Of a stretch of 64,000 bases of DNA, positions 17,129 through 25,729 are shown one piece after another. The position numbers were made by a program, and so were the translations under genes. Numbering within the stretch: position 1 is the stretch's first letter; each line of letters starts with the position of its first letter. The stretch comes from JAMXLO01 sp963832895 (GTDB taxonomy: Bacteria > Pseudomonadota > Alphaproteobacteria > Acetobacterales > Acetobacteraceae), in contig CAWHVQ010000020.1 in assembly GCA_963832895.1 (NCBI GenBank), positions 248,001 to 312,000 on the forward strand. The letters are read 5' to 3'. A model generated the notes under the pieces. It made no database searches and was not told where the DNA came from. It saw only the letters and a program-made list of their open reading frames with translations.

Positions 17129-18159
17129 GCGACATGGCCGCCGATGCGCGCGACATTGGCGGTCCCGCGCAGCCGCTGCTGATAGCGCGCGATCTCGCCA
17201 AGCACTTCCATGTCCGCGGCGCCGGCAAAGCGGTCCGCGTGCGCGCCGTCGACGGCGTCTCATTCATCCTGTTCAAGGGAGAGACCCTCGGTATCGTCGG
17301 CGAGTCAGGCTGCGGCAAATCCACGCTCGCCCGCATCCTGCTCCATCTGGTGGAGCGCGACACCGGTGAGCTGATCTTCGACGGTGAACCGGTCGGCGCG
17401 CCGCGCGGCATCACCGTCGCCGCTTTGCGCCGCAATGTGCAGATGGTGTTTCAGGACAGCTACTCGTCGCTGAACCCGCGGATGCCGGTTCGGGATTCGG
17501 TGGCGTTCGGGCCGTTCATTCATGGCCGCAAGAAGCCAGATGCGCGCCGTGTCGCGCGCGACATGTTGGTCAAGGTCGGCCTCAACCCCGACCTGTTCGG
17601 TCAACGCTATCCGCACGAACTCTCCGGTGGTCAGAAGCAGCGCGTGAACATTGCCCGCGCGCTGGCGATCGAGCCGCGCATGGTGATCCTCGATGAAGCG
17701 GTGTCAGCGCTCGACAAATCGGTTGAGGCGCAGGTGCTGAACCTGCTGCGCGCGCTGAAGCAGCAGTTCAACCTGACCTATCTGTTCATCAGTCACGACC
17801 TGAACACGGTGCGCTATATCAGCGACCGGGTGCTGGTGATGTATCTTGGCCGCGTGGTCGAACTGGGGCCTTCCGAGGACATCTTCACCCGGCCGCTGCA
17901 TCCCTACACGCGGGCGCTGCTCGGTTCGCGCCCTTCGATGGATCCCGCGCGCCGTATCGAGGAACCGCCGATCACCGGTGATCCACCCAGCCCAATCGAT
18001 CCGCCCGGCGGTTGCCGCTTTCACACGCGTTGCCCGTTCGCCGAGGCGGTCTGCATGGCACGCTCGCCGGAGCTGGGCGCGTGGCATGAACGGAACTCGC
18101 ATGTCGCGGCCTGCCATATGCTGGAGCCGGATTCGGGCCATTCGAGGGCGATGCAATGA
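17125..18159 (+). CDS. ABC transporter ATP-binding protein, DppF/OppF type
   Basis: A 344-residue ATPase. Walker A is GESGCGKSTLARIL, the signature is ELSGGQKQRVNIARAL, and Walker B is MVILDEAVSALDKS. The common D-E-P at Walker B reads D-E-A here. The C-terminal oligopeptide-transporter domain has GGCRFHTRCPFAEAVC, a Cys pattern usual in this group. The start is GTG 17125, overlapping dppC; an ATG at 17134 is possible. The F-type gene precedes the D-type, the reverse of many dpp operons. Confidence 0.93.
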   Translation: MSDMAADARDIGGPAQPLLIARDLAKHFHVRGAGKAVRVRAVDGVSFILFKGETLGIVGESGCGKSTLARILLHLVERDTGELIFDGEPVGAPRGITVAALRRNVQMVFQDSYSSLNPRMPVRDSVAFGPFIHGRKKPDARRVARDMLVKVGLNPDLFGQRYPHELSGGQKQRVNIARALAIEPRMVILDEAVSALDKSVEAQVLNLLRALKQQFNLTYLFISHDLNTVRYISDRVLVMYLGRVVELGPSEDIFTRPLHPYTRALLGSRPSMDPARRIEEPPITGDPPSPIDPPGGCRFHTRCPFAEAVCMARSPELGAWHERNSHVAACHMLEPDSGHSRAMQ

Positions 18160-19142
18160 CCGCACTCGTCGAAGTTAACGACCTTACGGTCCGCTTCGTC
18201 ACCCGCGAGGCGACGGTGCACGCGGTGAACGGCGTCAGCTTCAGCGTGCGCCCCGGGGAGGTGCTGTGCATCCTGGGTGAGTCCGGCTCGGGCAAGAGCG
18301 TCACGCTGCGCGCGATGATGCGTCTGCTGCCGGCACGGCGAGCGCGTATCGAGGGGGCGATCCTCATCGACGGCCAGGACGTGCTGGCGCTCGACAAGCG
18401 CGGTCTGCGCGAGCTTCGTGGCGGCCTCGTATCGATGATCTTCCAGGAGCCGATGACCGCGCTCGATCCCGTCTACACGATCGGCGCGCAGATCGCCGAG
18501 ACGGTGCGACGCCACAAGGGCGGAAGCCGCGCCGCGGCGCGTGCCCGCGCGTTGGAACTGCTGGAGCTGGTGAAGATCCCGGAAGCCGCGCGGCGGCTCG
18601 ACAACTATCCGCACGAGCTGTCGGGTGGCTTGCGACAGCGCGCGATGATCGCCATGGCGCTGTCTTGCGGCCCGCGCCTGCTGTTGGCGGACGAGCCGAC
18701 CACGGCGCTGGATGCAACGGTGCAGATTCAGGTGCTGGTGCTGTTGCGCAGGCTGCAGCGCGAGCTGGGCATGGGGACCATCTTCGTCACTCACGATCTT
18801 GGTGTCGCATCGGAGATCGCCGACCGCATCGCGGTGATGTATGCTGGCCGCATCGTGGAGGAAGGTCCGGTAGCCGATGTGCTGCGTGCGCCGATGCATC
18901 CCTACACGCAGGGTCTGCTGGCCTCGACCGTGCACGGACAGAGCCGCGACGCGGACATCGAGGCGATCGCAGGCAGCCCGCCCGATCTGCGCCGCTTGCC
19001 ATCCGGGTGTGCGTTCGCGCCGCGCTGCACCAAAGTGCAATCGGAGTGCCGCGCCGCCGTGCCCGAACCGCGGTGGCAGTCGCCGAACCGCATGGCGCGC
19101 TGTGTGCGCGTCGCGGATGCAACGCTGGCGGCGGCGGAATGA
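18156..19142 (+). CDS. ABC transporter ATP-binding protein, DppD/OppD type
   Basis: A 328-residue ATPase. Walker A is GESGSGKSVTLRAMMRL, the signature is ELSGGLRQRAMIAMALS, and Walker B is LLLADEPTTALD. The switch His is in FVTHDLGVASEIADR. The C-terminus has GCAFAPRCTKVQSECR, the peptide-transporter Cys motif. ATG overlaps the preceding stop (ATGA). It forms the ATPase pair with 17125-18159. Confidence 0.93.
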   Translation: MTALVEVNDLTVRFVTREATVHAVNGVSFSVRPGEVLCILGESGSGKSVTLRAMMRLLPARRARIEGAILIDGQDVLALDKRGLRELRGGLVSMIFQEPMTALDPVYTIGAQIAETVRRHKGGSRAAARARALELLELVKIPEAARRLDNYPHELSGGLRQRAMIAMALSCGPRLLLADEPTTALDATVQIQVLVLLRRLQRELGMGTIFVTHDLGVASEIADRIAVMYAGRIVEEGPVADVLRAPMHPYTQGLLASTVHGQSRDADIEAIAGSPPDLRRLPSGCAFAPRCTKVQSECRAAVPEPRWQSPNRMARCVRVADATLAAAE

Positions 19143-19173
19143 GCACAGCGGACACAACAGGAGGAACGCAGTC

Positions 19174-19368
19174 ATGCCCGAGCTTGACGACGCAACGCTC
19201 AATTTCCTGCTTGTTCGAGCCGGACTTTCGCCAACCGATGAACAGAAGGCCGAACTGAAGGCCGCTTATGCACATGTCGCCATGATGGCTGAACGTGTGC
19301 GCAAGCCGCGCGGGCGCATGGCTGAACCCGTGCTGACCTATGGGTTTGCCGAGGAGGACCTGGCATGA
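19174..19368 (+). CDS. Small AtzG/GatC-like protein preceding amidase
   Basis: A 64-residue protein starting at 19174 after GGAGGAACGCAGTC. It is helical and charged (SPTDEQKAELKAAYAHVAMM) and ends by overlapping the amidase start (ATGA). AtzG in triazine degradation and GatC in the amidotransferase are small partners encoded directly before an AtzE/GatA amidase, and this gene has the same size and position. The assignment rests on context plus weak resemblance. Confidence 0.6.
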   Translation: MPELDDATLNFLLVRAGLSPTDEQKAELKAAYAHVAMMAERVRKPRGRMAEPVLTYGFAEEDLA

Positions 19369-20777
19369 TGAGCGACATCCCAACCATTGCCGAAGCGGCA
19401 AGGCTGATTGCCGCGAAGAAGCTGTCGCCGGTCGAGCTGACACATGCGTGCCTCGACCGTGTGCGGGAGCTGAATGGTGAGCTGCACGCATTCCTTCTGG
19501 TTACCGAGGAACGTGCGCTTGCTGATGCACGTGCAGCCGAGGCGGCTGTCATGGCGGGCAAGGCGATCGGTCCGCTGTGCGGCGTGCCGATCGGCCTCAA
19601 GGACATCGTCGATACCAAGGGCATCACGACGACCTGCCATTCCAGGATTTTGCGCGACAACGTTCCGGACACCGACGCGACCTGCGCGGCGAAGCTGGCA
19701 GGGGCTGGCAGCGTGCTGATCGGCAAGACGGCGACACACGAATTCGCCGATGGCGGGCCGTCGTTCGATCTGCCCTGGCCGCCGGCGCGCAATCCGTGGA
19801 ACACCGCGCATTTCACGGCGGGGTCGAGCAGCGGCACTGGGGCGGGCGTCGCGGCCGGGCTGATCATGGGTGGTATCGGCACTGACACCGGCGGTTCGAT
19901 CCGTGGTCCGGCGGCGTTGTGCGGCATCGCCGGCATCAAGCCGACCTACGGTCTGGTCAGCCGCGCCGGCGTGGCACCCGCGGCGTTCACGCTCGACCAC
20001 ATCGGGCCGATGGCGTGGACGGCGGAGGACTGTGCGCTGATGCTGCAGGTGCTTGCGGGACACGATCCGCGCGATCCCGCCAGCGCGTCGCGGCCGATCC
20101 CCGACTACACCGCGCAGCTTGGCAGCGGCATCAAGGGCATGCGCATCGGTGTGATCCGGCATTTCCACGAAGCGGACCATAAGGTCAGCGCGGCGACGCA
20201 ACGGGGCATCGACGCGGCCATCGCCACGTTCCGCGACCTTGGCGCTGAGGTGACCGAGGTTTCGCTGTCGCCGCTCGCCGAATGGCACGCCTGCGGGACA
20301 CTGATCTCGCTGACCGAGCGAGCCGCGGCCTATGACGAATGGGCACGCACGCGGCTGGGCGATTTCGGCGCGCGGGTGCAGCAGCGGCTGCTGATGGGCG
20401 CGATGGTGTCCGGCGTTGACTATGTGCAGGCGGTGCGGCGACGGCGTGAGCTGCGCGCTGAGCTGAAGGCGGCTATGGATGGTCTCGATGTGGTGTTGAC
20501 CGCGGCGCAGCCGTCGGAGGCGCCGAAGATCGACGAGGTCCCGGAATGGGACATCGGCCAGAAGGCAAGCTTCACCATGCCGTTCAACGTCGCGGGGTAT
20601 CCGGCGATGTCGATCTGCGCGGGGTTCGGCGAGGGCGGTCTGCCGGTGGCGATCCAGCTGGTTGGCAAGCCGTTCCAGGAGGCGAGCGTGTTTCGCGTCG
20701 CCGATGCTTTCGAGAAGGCGACACCGTTCCGCGATCGCCGTCCTGCGCTACTATCGGCACTCGTTGCAGCCCAATAG
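19365..20777 (+). CDS. Amidase signature family hydrolase (AtzE/GatA-like)
   Basis: A 470-residue amidase. The Ser-cisSer-Lys triad is visible: Lys in PIGLKDIVDTKG near 80, cis-Ser in FTAGSSSGTGAGVAAGL near 155, and the nucleophile Ser in TDTGGSIRGPAALCG near 180. The enzyme splits an amide to acid and ammonia, or a biuret-like substrate. With the importer upstream and the formamidase downstream it probably acts on the imported compound. The start may be 19365 or the second ATG at 19368. Confidence 0.92.
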   Translation: MMSDIPTIAEAARLIAAKKLSPVELTHACLDRVRELNGELHAFLLVTEERALADARAAEAAVMAGKAIGPLCGVPIGLKDIVDTKGITTTCHSRILRDNVPDTDATCAAKLAGAGSVLIGKTATHEFADGGPSFDLPWPPARNPWNTAHFTAGSSSGTGAGVAAGLIMGGIGTDTGGSIRGPAALCGIAGIKPTYGLVSRAGVAPAAFTLDHIGPMAWTAEDCALMLQVLAGHDPRDPASASRPIPDYTAQLGSGIKGMRIGVIRHFHEADHKVSAATQRGIDAAIATFRDLGAEVTEVSLSPLAEWHACGTLISLTERAAAYDEWARTRLGDFGARVQQRLLMGAMVSGVDYVQAVRRRRELRAELKAAMDGLDVVLTAAQPSEAPKIDEVPEWDIGQKASFTMPFNVAGYPAMSICAGFGEGGLPVAIQLVGKPFQEASVFRVADAFEKATPFRDRRPALLSALVAAQ

Positions 20778-20786
20778 GAGCATTCG

Positions 20787-21743
20787 ATGGCCCAGCATCA
20801 GCTTCGCGCCTCGCCGCAGACCGTCCGTATCGGCGTGTTCGATGCGATGTTTCCGCCGGTGAAGACCGTCGAGTCCGGCGACACGGTGGTGGTGCAGTGC
20901 GTCTCCGGTCGTCAGGACGTGATGCCGCCGGCGAGTGCTGGCCTCAAGGTGCCGCCCGAACTCAGCGCGATCATCGCGGCCAATCCCGCTATGCGTGCGG
21001 GGCACATTGTCACGGGGCCGATCGCGATCGCTGGTGCCGAACCGGGGGACATGCTGGAGATCCGAATCGAGAAGATCGAGCCGGGTGCCGACTGGGGCTA
21101 CAACGTGATCCGTCCGCTCGCCGGCACGCTGCCGGAGGATTTTCATGAGACGGTGATCAGCCACATCCCGGTCGATCGGGCACGTGGCGTTTGTCTGCTG
21201 CCCTGGGGGACGGAGCTTGCTTTGGCGCCGTTCTTCGGCGTGATGGGCGTGGCACCGCCTCCGGCATTCGGCACGATCGCCTCGAAGGAGCCGCGCATCC
21301 ACGGCGGCAACATGGACAACAAGGAACTCACCGCAGGCTCCGTGCTGTATCTGCCGGTGTGGGTGCCGGGTGCCAATTTCTCCGTGGGTGACGGCCATGG
21401 CGTGCAGGGCGACGGCGAGGTCTGCGTCACGGCGCTGGAGATGTGTTTGACCGGCACGTTCACCTTCGTCCTGCACAAGGGCGGCGGGGCGTCACGGCCG
21501 CTGCTGAAACAGCCGAAGGCGGAAACGCCGACGCACTTCATCAGCATGGGGCTGAACGAGGATCTCGACCAGGCGATGAAGCAGGCGCTGCGGGAGATGA
21601 TCTCGTTTATTTGCTCGCGCAGCAACCTGTCGCGGGAGCAGGCGTATCAGTTCTGCTCGCTGGCTGTGGATTTCCATGTCACGCAGACGGTGAACGGCGA
21701 GAAGGGCATTCATGGGATGCTGAAGAAGGGGCTGCTGTTCTGA
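20787..21743 (+). CDS. Acetamidase/formamidase family protein
   Basis: A 318-residue FmdA/AmdA-type hydrolase. The diagnostic GDGHGVQGDGEVCVTALE is near residue 213, and HGGNMDNKELTAGSVLYLPV is the metal/active-site segment. These enzymes hydrolyse formamide or acetamide to ammonia and the acid. It is 9 bp after the amidase and last in the operon, so the pathway may run from an imported amide through the amidase to a short amide. Confidence 0.92.
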   Translation: MAQHQLRASPQTVRIGVFDAMFPPVKTVESGDTVVVQCVSGRQDVMPPASAGLKVPPELSAIIAANPAMRAGHIVTGPIAIAGAEPGDMLEIRIEKIEPGADWGYNVIRPLAGTLPEDFHETVISHIPVDRARGVCLLPWGTELALAPFFGVMGVAPPPAFGTIASKEPRIHGGNMDNKELTAGSVLYLPVWVPGANFSVGDGHGVQGDGEVCVTALEMCLTGTFTFVLHKGGGASRPLLKQPKAETPTHFISMGLNEDLDQAMKQALREMISFICSRSNLSREQAYQFCSLAVDFHVTQTVNGEKGIHGMLKKGLLF

Positions 21744-21760
21744 CAAGCAGCGACCGGCCA

Positions 21761-21846
21761 TAGCGAAGGGCGCAGCGACGAAGCAATTCGTCCGGTCGAG
21801 CGAACTGATGACCGGGATTGCTTCGTCGCTGCGGCTATCGCAATGA
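21761..21846. repeat. Dispersed inverted repeat with 17-bp perfect stem
   Basis: CGCAGCGACGAAGCAAT at 21771-21787 is exactly complementary to ATTGCTTCGTCGCTGCG at 21817-21833, with partly matching flanks (TAGCGA against CTATCGCAATGACGGGG). The ATTGCTTCGTCGCT...CGCAATGACGG pattern occurs as a many-copy intergenic repeat in various alphaproteobacteria. It sits just after the amidase operon and could also end transcription or protect the 3' end. Confidence 0.75.
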
Positions 21847-21895
21847 CGGGGCACATGTTTCGCCGTTGTATGATTCGCGCTCGACCGGGACCGAG

Positions 21896-22516
21896 TCAGG
21901 GCGGGCCGGTGCCGACGGGTGCAGGGAATCTCAGGGGCGGTGTCGGCGGTGCGGGGGGCGCAGTCGGTGCGGTTGCGAACGCCTGATCGAGGATGTCTTT
22001 CACCAGGCGGGCGTAGTTGCCGCCCTCTCTGATGATGGTGATCTGCAGTTCCCGCCAGAGTGGGTGGCAGGGCAGGATGCCGAGGTCGCGGCAGATGTCG
22101 GCGATGACGGCGCCGATGGGCTGGCGGCGGATTTTTGCGACGATCTGCTCCGGGGTGGGTAAGTGTGCGAGGCGGGCGTTGGCGTCGTCCGTGGAGGGCG
22201 TGGTGGCTTGGCGGGGTGCGTGGGGCGTCCCGGGGGAAGCGGCTCGGGGCACCGCGTCCAGGCGGTCGGCGTTGCGGAGGAGCCTCGCTTCGAGCGCGTT
22301 GGCGCGATGCAGGCCGCGGGAGATGCGCGCCAGGATCAGCGCGACATCGGCGGTGCCGAAGCAGGTTATGACGGCGGCGGGGTCGGTGAAGGCGCGGCGC
22401 CGCATCGTGGCGGCGAGTTCGCGGCCGTAGTCGATCAGCTTGTGGACGAGGTGGACGAGGCGCGCGGAGCGGCTGGGCTCGGTGGGTGGATCAGGGGCGT
22501 TGGCCGCGCCGGACAT
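21896..22516 (-). CDS. Hypothetical protein, Ala/Arg-rich, convergent to the amidase operon
   Basis: A 206-residue protein. The N-terminal half is helical (LVHLVHKLIDYGRELAATMR, CFGTADVALILARISRGLHR). A Pro/Thr-rich linker follows, then a second conserved-looking block (TPEQIVAKIRRQPIGAVIAD, ICRDLGILPCHPLWRELQ) and a Pro-rich tail. I do not recognise a characterised family; similar proteins seem multicopy in Acetobacteraceae, from memory. It is followed only by the palindromic repeat. Confidence 0.6.
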   Translation of the reverse strand: MSGAANAPDPPTEPSRSARLVHLVHKLIDYGRELAATMRRRAFTDPAAVITCFGTADVALILARISRGLHRANALEARLLRNADRLDAVPRAASPGTPHAPRQATTPSTDDANARLAHLPTPEQIVAKIRRQPIGAVIADICRDLGILPCHPLWRELQITIIREGGNYARLVKDILDQAFATAPTAPPAPPTPPLRFPAPVGTGPP

Positions 22517-22740
22517 GAACGCAACAAGAACATGAGACGGCGACGGGTGTCAAGGAATATATTCCGCCAGACACAGGCCGGCGACGAGGTTTCGTAGATG
22601 AAGATGTAGAAGGTCGCATTTGATCTGGCACACGTGCCATTGCACCAGATGATCCAAATAGCCGCAATTCCACCGGTGCTGATGCATCGATGAACGCCTT
22701 CGCCACACCACAAATCTAATACCAGCTTAGTGGGCGCGAC
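22517..22740. other. Non-coding stretch between the hypothetical gene and the IS remnant
   Basis: No open frame here looks like a protein, and base composition is lower in GC than the neighbours. Reading minus from 22706 gives a short frame (MAKAFIDASAPVELRLFG) without similarity to anything I know. Confidence 0.4.
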
Positions 22741-22851
22741 CTACACCGGCGGCGCAATGCCGCGAGCGATGTATTTGGCGACGGTGCTCCGAGGCAGGCT
22801 GGTCCGCCGGTCGATCGCCGAGACGGTTATCCCCTGGTGGTGCAGCTCGAG
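22741..22851 (-). pseudogene. IS21-type transposase (IstA) N-terminal remnant
   Basis: The minus strand reads LELHHQGITVSAIDRRTSLP then RSTVAKYIARGIAPPV before a TAG. This is the helix-turn-helix opening of IS21-family IstA (leucine/glutamine start, I-A-x-R-T-x-L-x-R-x-T-V-x-K-Y). A TGA lies just upstream in the same frame, and the rest of the transposase is absent. The TAG sits where a Tyr codon is usual, so the frame was killed by point mutation as well as truncation. Confidence 0.55.
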
Positions 22852-23145
22852 TATTCACGATCAGCTCTGGCAACCTGACCACCCATCACCTCCTCCGACC
22901 ATCGGAGGAGAGGTGTCTCGGCCTAAACGCCGTTCCGACAGGCCCGACACAGCAAACACTTTGCGTGCCGCTGTTTCTCAGTCGCCCGATCCGGCGAGAA
23001 TTCACCTGGCCATGACAACGCGCGAAGCGCCCGCAAATACTTGGCCTGCGATATGTGACCTCTCTCACTGTGTTCCGCTTACCCGTTCTTTAGCAGTAAT
23101 AGTCGCGGTCAATGGCCGACCGTAATCAGAAACCAGAGGAACATA

Positions 23146-23370
23146 ATGATGAGCATGTCGAAACCGGCAGCAGATGCAGACCTCCCGGCGCCGTTGTCGC
23201 TGACGCTGGAGGACGCTCGCAGCGTGGCGGGTGGCGCGACACTTGCGGCGACCGTAAGCGCCGCGCATTGGTGGTGGTACGGCCAGCCAGCCTGGCTGAA
23301 CGCGGTCTCGGTCACCCAGACCAACGTGGCCGTCGGACAGGTTGGAGCGATACAGACTCTCGGGTCCTAA
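23146..23370 (+). CDS. Small peptide with double-glycine type leader (putative RiPP/bacteriocin-like precursor)
   Basis: A 74-residue protein after an AGAGGAAC ribosome binding site. The first 30 residues are leader-like (PLSLTLEDARSVAGG), an acidic amphipathic helix ending in V-A-G-G, the cleavage pattern of double-glycine leaders. The 44-residue remainder is free of charge except one His and rich in Ala, Val, Gln and Trp (SAAHWWWYGQPAWLNAV, then TNVAVGQVGAIQTLGS). No maturase or C39 peptidase/exporter is in the window. The next gene encodes a Cys-rich protein. It could instead be a small surface peptide; the leader reading is inference. Confidence 0.55.
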   Translation: MMSMSKPAADADLPAPLSLTLEDARSVAGGATLAATVSAAHWWWYGQPAWLNAVSVTQTNVAVGQVGAIQTLGS

Positions 23371-23490
23371 ACCGCCGTATAGCCTTGCCCCCCGTCTGGA
23401 CAGCAGCGTCGCCCGGATCGCTTGCGGTCTGCGCTGCGCCAGGCGGGTCGACGGCTGCGCTTGCAATGTCATCGCGGTGGAGAAATTCCC

Positions 23491-23982
23491 ATGAGAAAGC
23501 CGAAAAACTCTGGCCCCCTATTATGCCCGAGCGCGCACACAGCCGCGCCAGGCGCACGCTTGTTCGGCGTGCAGGTGCGCACGGAAAGCGGTGATCGGCA
23601 GCTCGCCTACCTCACCGAGACACATCCGATCACCGAACAGGTGATGGAGCTTGCTGGTTCGGCGGCGCCGCATGAGGTCTTGCGGGTCGCCGCGCATTGC
23701 ATCGAGGGCCAGTGTCCGCATTGGAATGGCCAAGGATGTCGGTTGGCGACCCGTGTGGCGACCATGCTGCCGCCTGCGGTTTCGGCGCTGCCACGCTGCG
23801 CCATCCGACCCACCTGTCTTTGGTTCAAGCAGGAAGGCCCCGCTGCCTGCCTTCGGTGTCCGCAGGTGGCGACGATCGAGCGCCATCCCTCCGACACTCT
23901 GGGTGCCACCGTGGCGCAACTCGAATTGCAAGACGACGACGTTGTCCTGCACCCGCATCGCGCCGGTGCACCCTCTCGCTGA
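23491..23982 (+). CDS. Cys-rich hypothetical protein
   Basis: A 163-residue protein; the start ATG 23491 follows GGTGGAGA. A central to C-terminal block holds six Cys (HCIEGQCPHWNGQGCRLA, LPRCAIRPTCLWFKQ, ACLRCPQVAT), suggesting a metal or Fe-S site, with one further Cys near the N-terminus. It has no signal peptide or membrane segment. It lies 120 bp after the double-glycine peptide on the same strand and may share its transcript. Family not recognised. Confidence 0.65.
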   Translation: MRKPKNSGPLLCPSAHTAAPGARLFGVQVRTESGDRQLAYLTETHPITEQVMELAGSAAPHEVLRVAAHCIEGQCPHWNGQGCRLATRVATMLPPAVSALPRCAIRPTCLWFKQEGPAACLRCPQVATIERHPSDTLGATVAQLELQDDDVVLHPHRAGAPSR

Positions 23983-24043
23983 CGGCCATCGACGGGACTG
24001 GCATGTTCATCACGCGTGATGCACAGCCAGGAAAGGACCGTCG

Positions 24044-24433
24044 ATGATCCAGGTTCGTTTCGCTTGCCTTTGCCTACCCATTGTCGCGCTGCTGGGCACG
24101 GCACCACCTGCATCGTGCCAGGCACCCGCGCGCCCGTTCGACCCGGTCGGGCGCTGGCGCTTCTTCCACGACAACGGCGCTCCGTTCACCGCGCGACTGG
24201 CACCCGATCAGAGTGCCGCAACCGACTCGGAAGGCGGCGAACACGGCATCTGGCGTTGGGAAGGCAGCGGTGTCCGCGTGATCTACACGGATGGCTGGGA
24301 CGACCTCCTGTCACTCGGTCCCGACGGAAAGTTCATCAAGCGGGGCTGGGGTCCGGACGACGACCGCTGCGGTCGTGCGTCCAACCAGACGGCTGCCGAA
24401 CGCCTGTCCTCCGATCCCGGACCACCGCTCTGA
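24044..24433 (+). CDS. Secreted hypothetical protein
   Basis: A 129-residue protein. An N-terminal signal peptide (FACLCLPIVALLGTAPPASC) is followed by a small beta-rich domain (PVGRWRFFHDNG, HGIWRWEGSGVRVIYTDGW, DDLLSLGPDGKFIKRGWGP) resembling the short beta-strand repeats of lipocalin-like or stress-exported proteins. No catalytic motif is visible. It stands between the Cys-rich gene and the CoA-transferase; the 62-bp gap to the latter has a new ribosome binding site. Confidence 0.6.
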   Translation: MIQVRFACLCLPIVALLGTAPPASCQAPARPFDPVGRWRFFHDNGAPFTARLAPDQSAATDSEGGEHGIWRWEGSGVRVIYTDGWDDLLSLGPDGKFIKRGWGPDDDRCGRASNQTAAERLSSDPGPPL

Positions 24434-24495
24434 GGGGTGACGGCCCAAAAGGTTCGCTGTAGCTTTCCGTTCACGCGAAACGGAGGAGCGACCAC

Positions 24496-25716
24496 ATGGC
24501 AGACGGACAGACCTGTCTCAAGGGAGTGAAGATACTCGATCTCACTCAGTTCGAAGCAGGACCGTCCTGCACCGAGGCGCTCGCCTGGCTCGGCGCCGAT
24601 GTGGTCAAGCTGGAAAACCCCGGTGGCGGCGATCCCGGCCGCGCGCTGGGCGGTCACGCTGCCAAGGACGATCCCTATTTCCTGCTGTTCAACGCCAACA
24701 AGAAGTCGATCACGGTCAACCTGAAGGACCCGAAAGGCCTGGCGTTGGTGAAGGACCTCGCGGCCAAGGCCGACGTGATGGTGGAGAATTTCGCCCCCGG
24801 CGCGATCGAGCGCCTCGGGCTCGGCGCCGATGTGATCCGCAAGATCAATCCGTCGATCATCTACTGCCAGGTGAAGGGCTTCGGCGAAGGCAGCCCGTAC
24901 GAGAAGAACCTGGCGTTCGACATGATCGCGCAGGCCTGCGGCGGCACGATGAGCATCACCGGCGAGCGTGACGGTCGTCCGTTGAAGCCCGGACCGTCGC
25001 TGGGCGATACCGGCACCGGCATGCTGCTGGCGATCTCGATCCTGGGTGCGCTGTACCGGCGCCGCGAAACCGGCCAGGGCGATCACCTTCAGGTGGCGAT
25101 GCAGGATGCGATGCTGCACTACATCCGCATCGCCTTCGCTGCCCAGTATCGCACGGGCAAGGCGGCGGGGCGCGCGGCCGACAGCAGCGTCTCCAACACC
25201 ACGCCGCCGATGGGGACGTTCCCGTGCAAGGGCGGCGGCTCGAATGACTACGTCTATATCTTCACCAGCCGCGCCAATCCGGACCATTGGCGACGTCTGC
25301 TGAAGGTCATCGGTCGCGAGGAGCTGAACGGCGACCCACGCTTCGAGACGCCCGCCGCCCGCGCCGAGAACGCAGACGCGGTGAACGCGATGATTTCGGA
25401 TTGGACGAAGCAGCGCACCAAGCACGAGGCCATGGAGATCATCGGTGCGGCTGGCGTGCCCGCCGGCGCGGTGCTCGACACGATGGAACTTTACAACGAT
25501 CAGACTTTCGAGCAGCGCGGCATCTTCCAGACGATCGAACACCCGACGGTAGGGGCATTCCGCATGCCGGCATGGCCGGTGCGGTTCGAGGGCAGGCCAC
25601 CCCCGGTCGTGCCGTCTCCGCTGCTCGGCCAGAACAACGAGCAGGTGCTGAACGATTGGCTCGGACTGGACAAGGATGCGATCGGCGGCCTGAAGAACAA
25701 TGGCGTAATCGGTTAG
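24496..25716 (+). CDS. CaiB/BaiF (class III) CoA-transferase, formyl-CoA transferase-like
   Basis: A 406-residue family III CoA-transferase. Evidence: LKGVKILDLTQFEAGPSCTE at the start, VVKLENPGGGDPGR, NANKKSITVNLKDPKG, ENFAPGAIERLGLG, and the catalytic Asp in VAMQDAMLHYIRIAF near 200. Several segments match formyl-CoA:oxalate transferase (Frc) more than carnitine types. Its partner 13 bp downstream is an oxalyl-CoA-decarboxylase-like ThDP enzyme, the same pairing as frc-oxc. The true acid could be oxalate or another short acid. Confidence 0.85.
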   Translation: MADGQTCLKGVKILDLTQFEAGPSCTEALAWLGADVVKLENPGGGDPGRALGGHAAKDDPYFLLFNANKKSITVNLKDPKGLALVKDLAAKADVMVENFAPGAIERLGLGADVIRKINPSIIYCQVKGFGEGSPYEKNLAFDMIAQACGGTMSITGERDGRPLKPGPSLGDTGTGMLLAISILGALYRRRETGQGDHLQVAMQDAMLHYIRIAFAAQYRTGKAAGRAADSSVSNTTPPMGTFPCKGGGSNDYVYIFTSRANPDHWRRLLKVIGREELNGDPRFETPAARAENADAVNAMISDWTKQRTKHEAMEIIGAAGVPAGAVLDTMELYNDQTFEQRGIFQTIEHPTVGAFRMPAWPVRFEGRPPPVVPSPLLGQNNEQVLNDWLGLDKDAIGGLKNNGVIG

Positions 25717-25729
25717 AGGAGACGAACCA

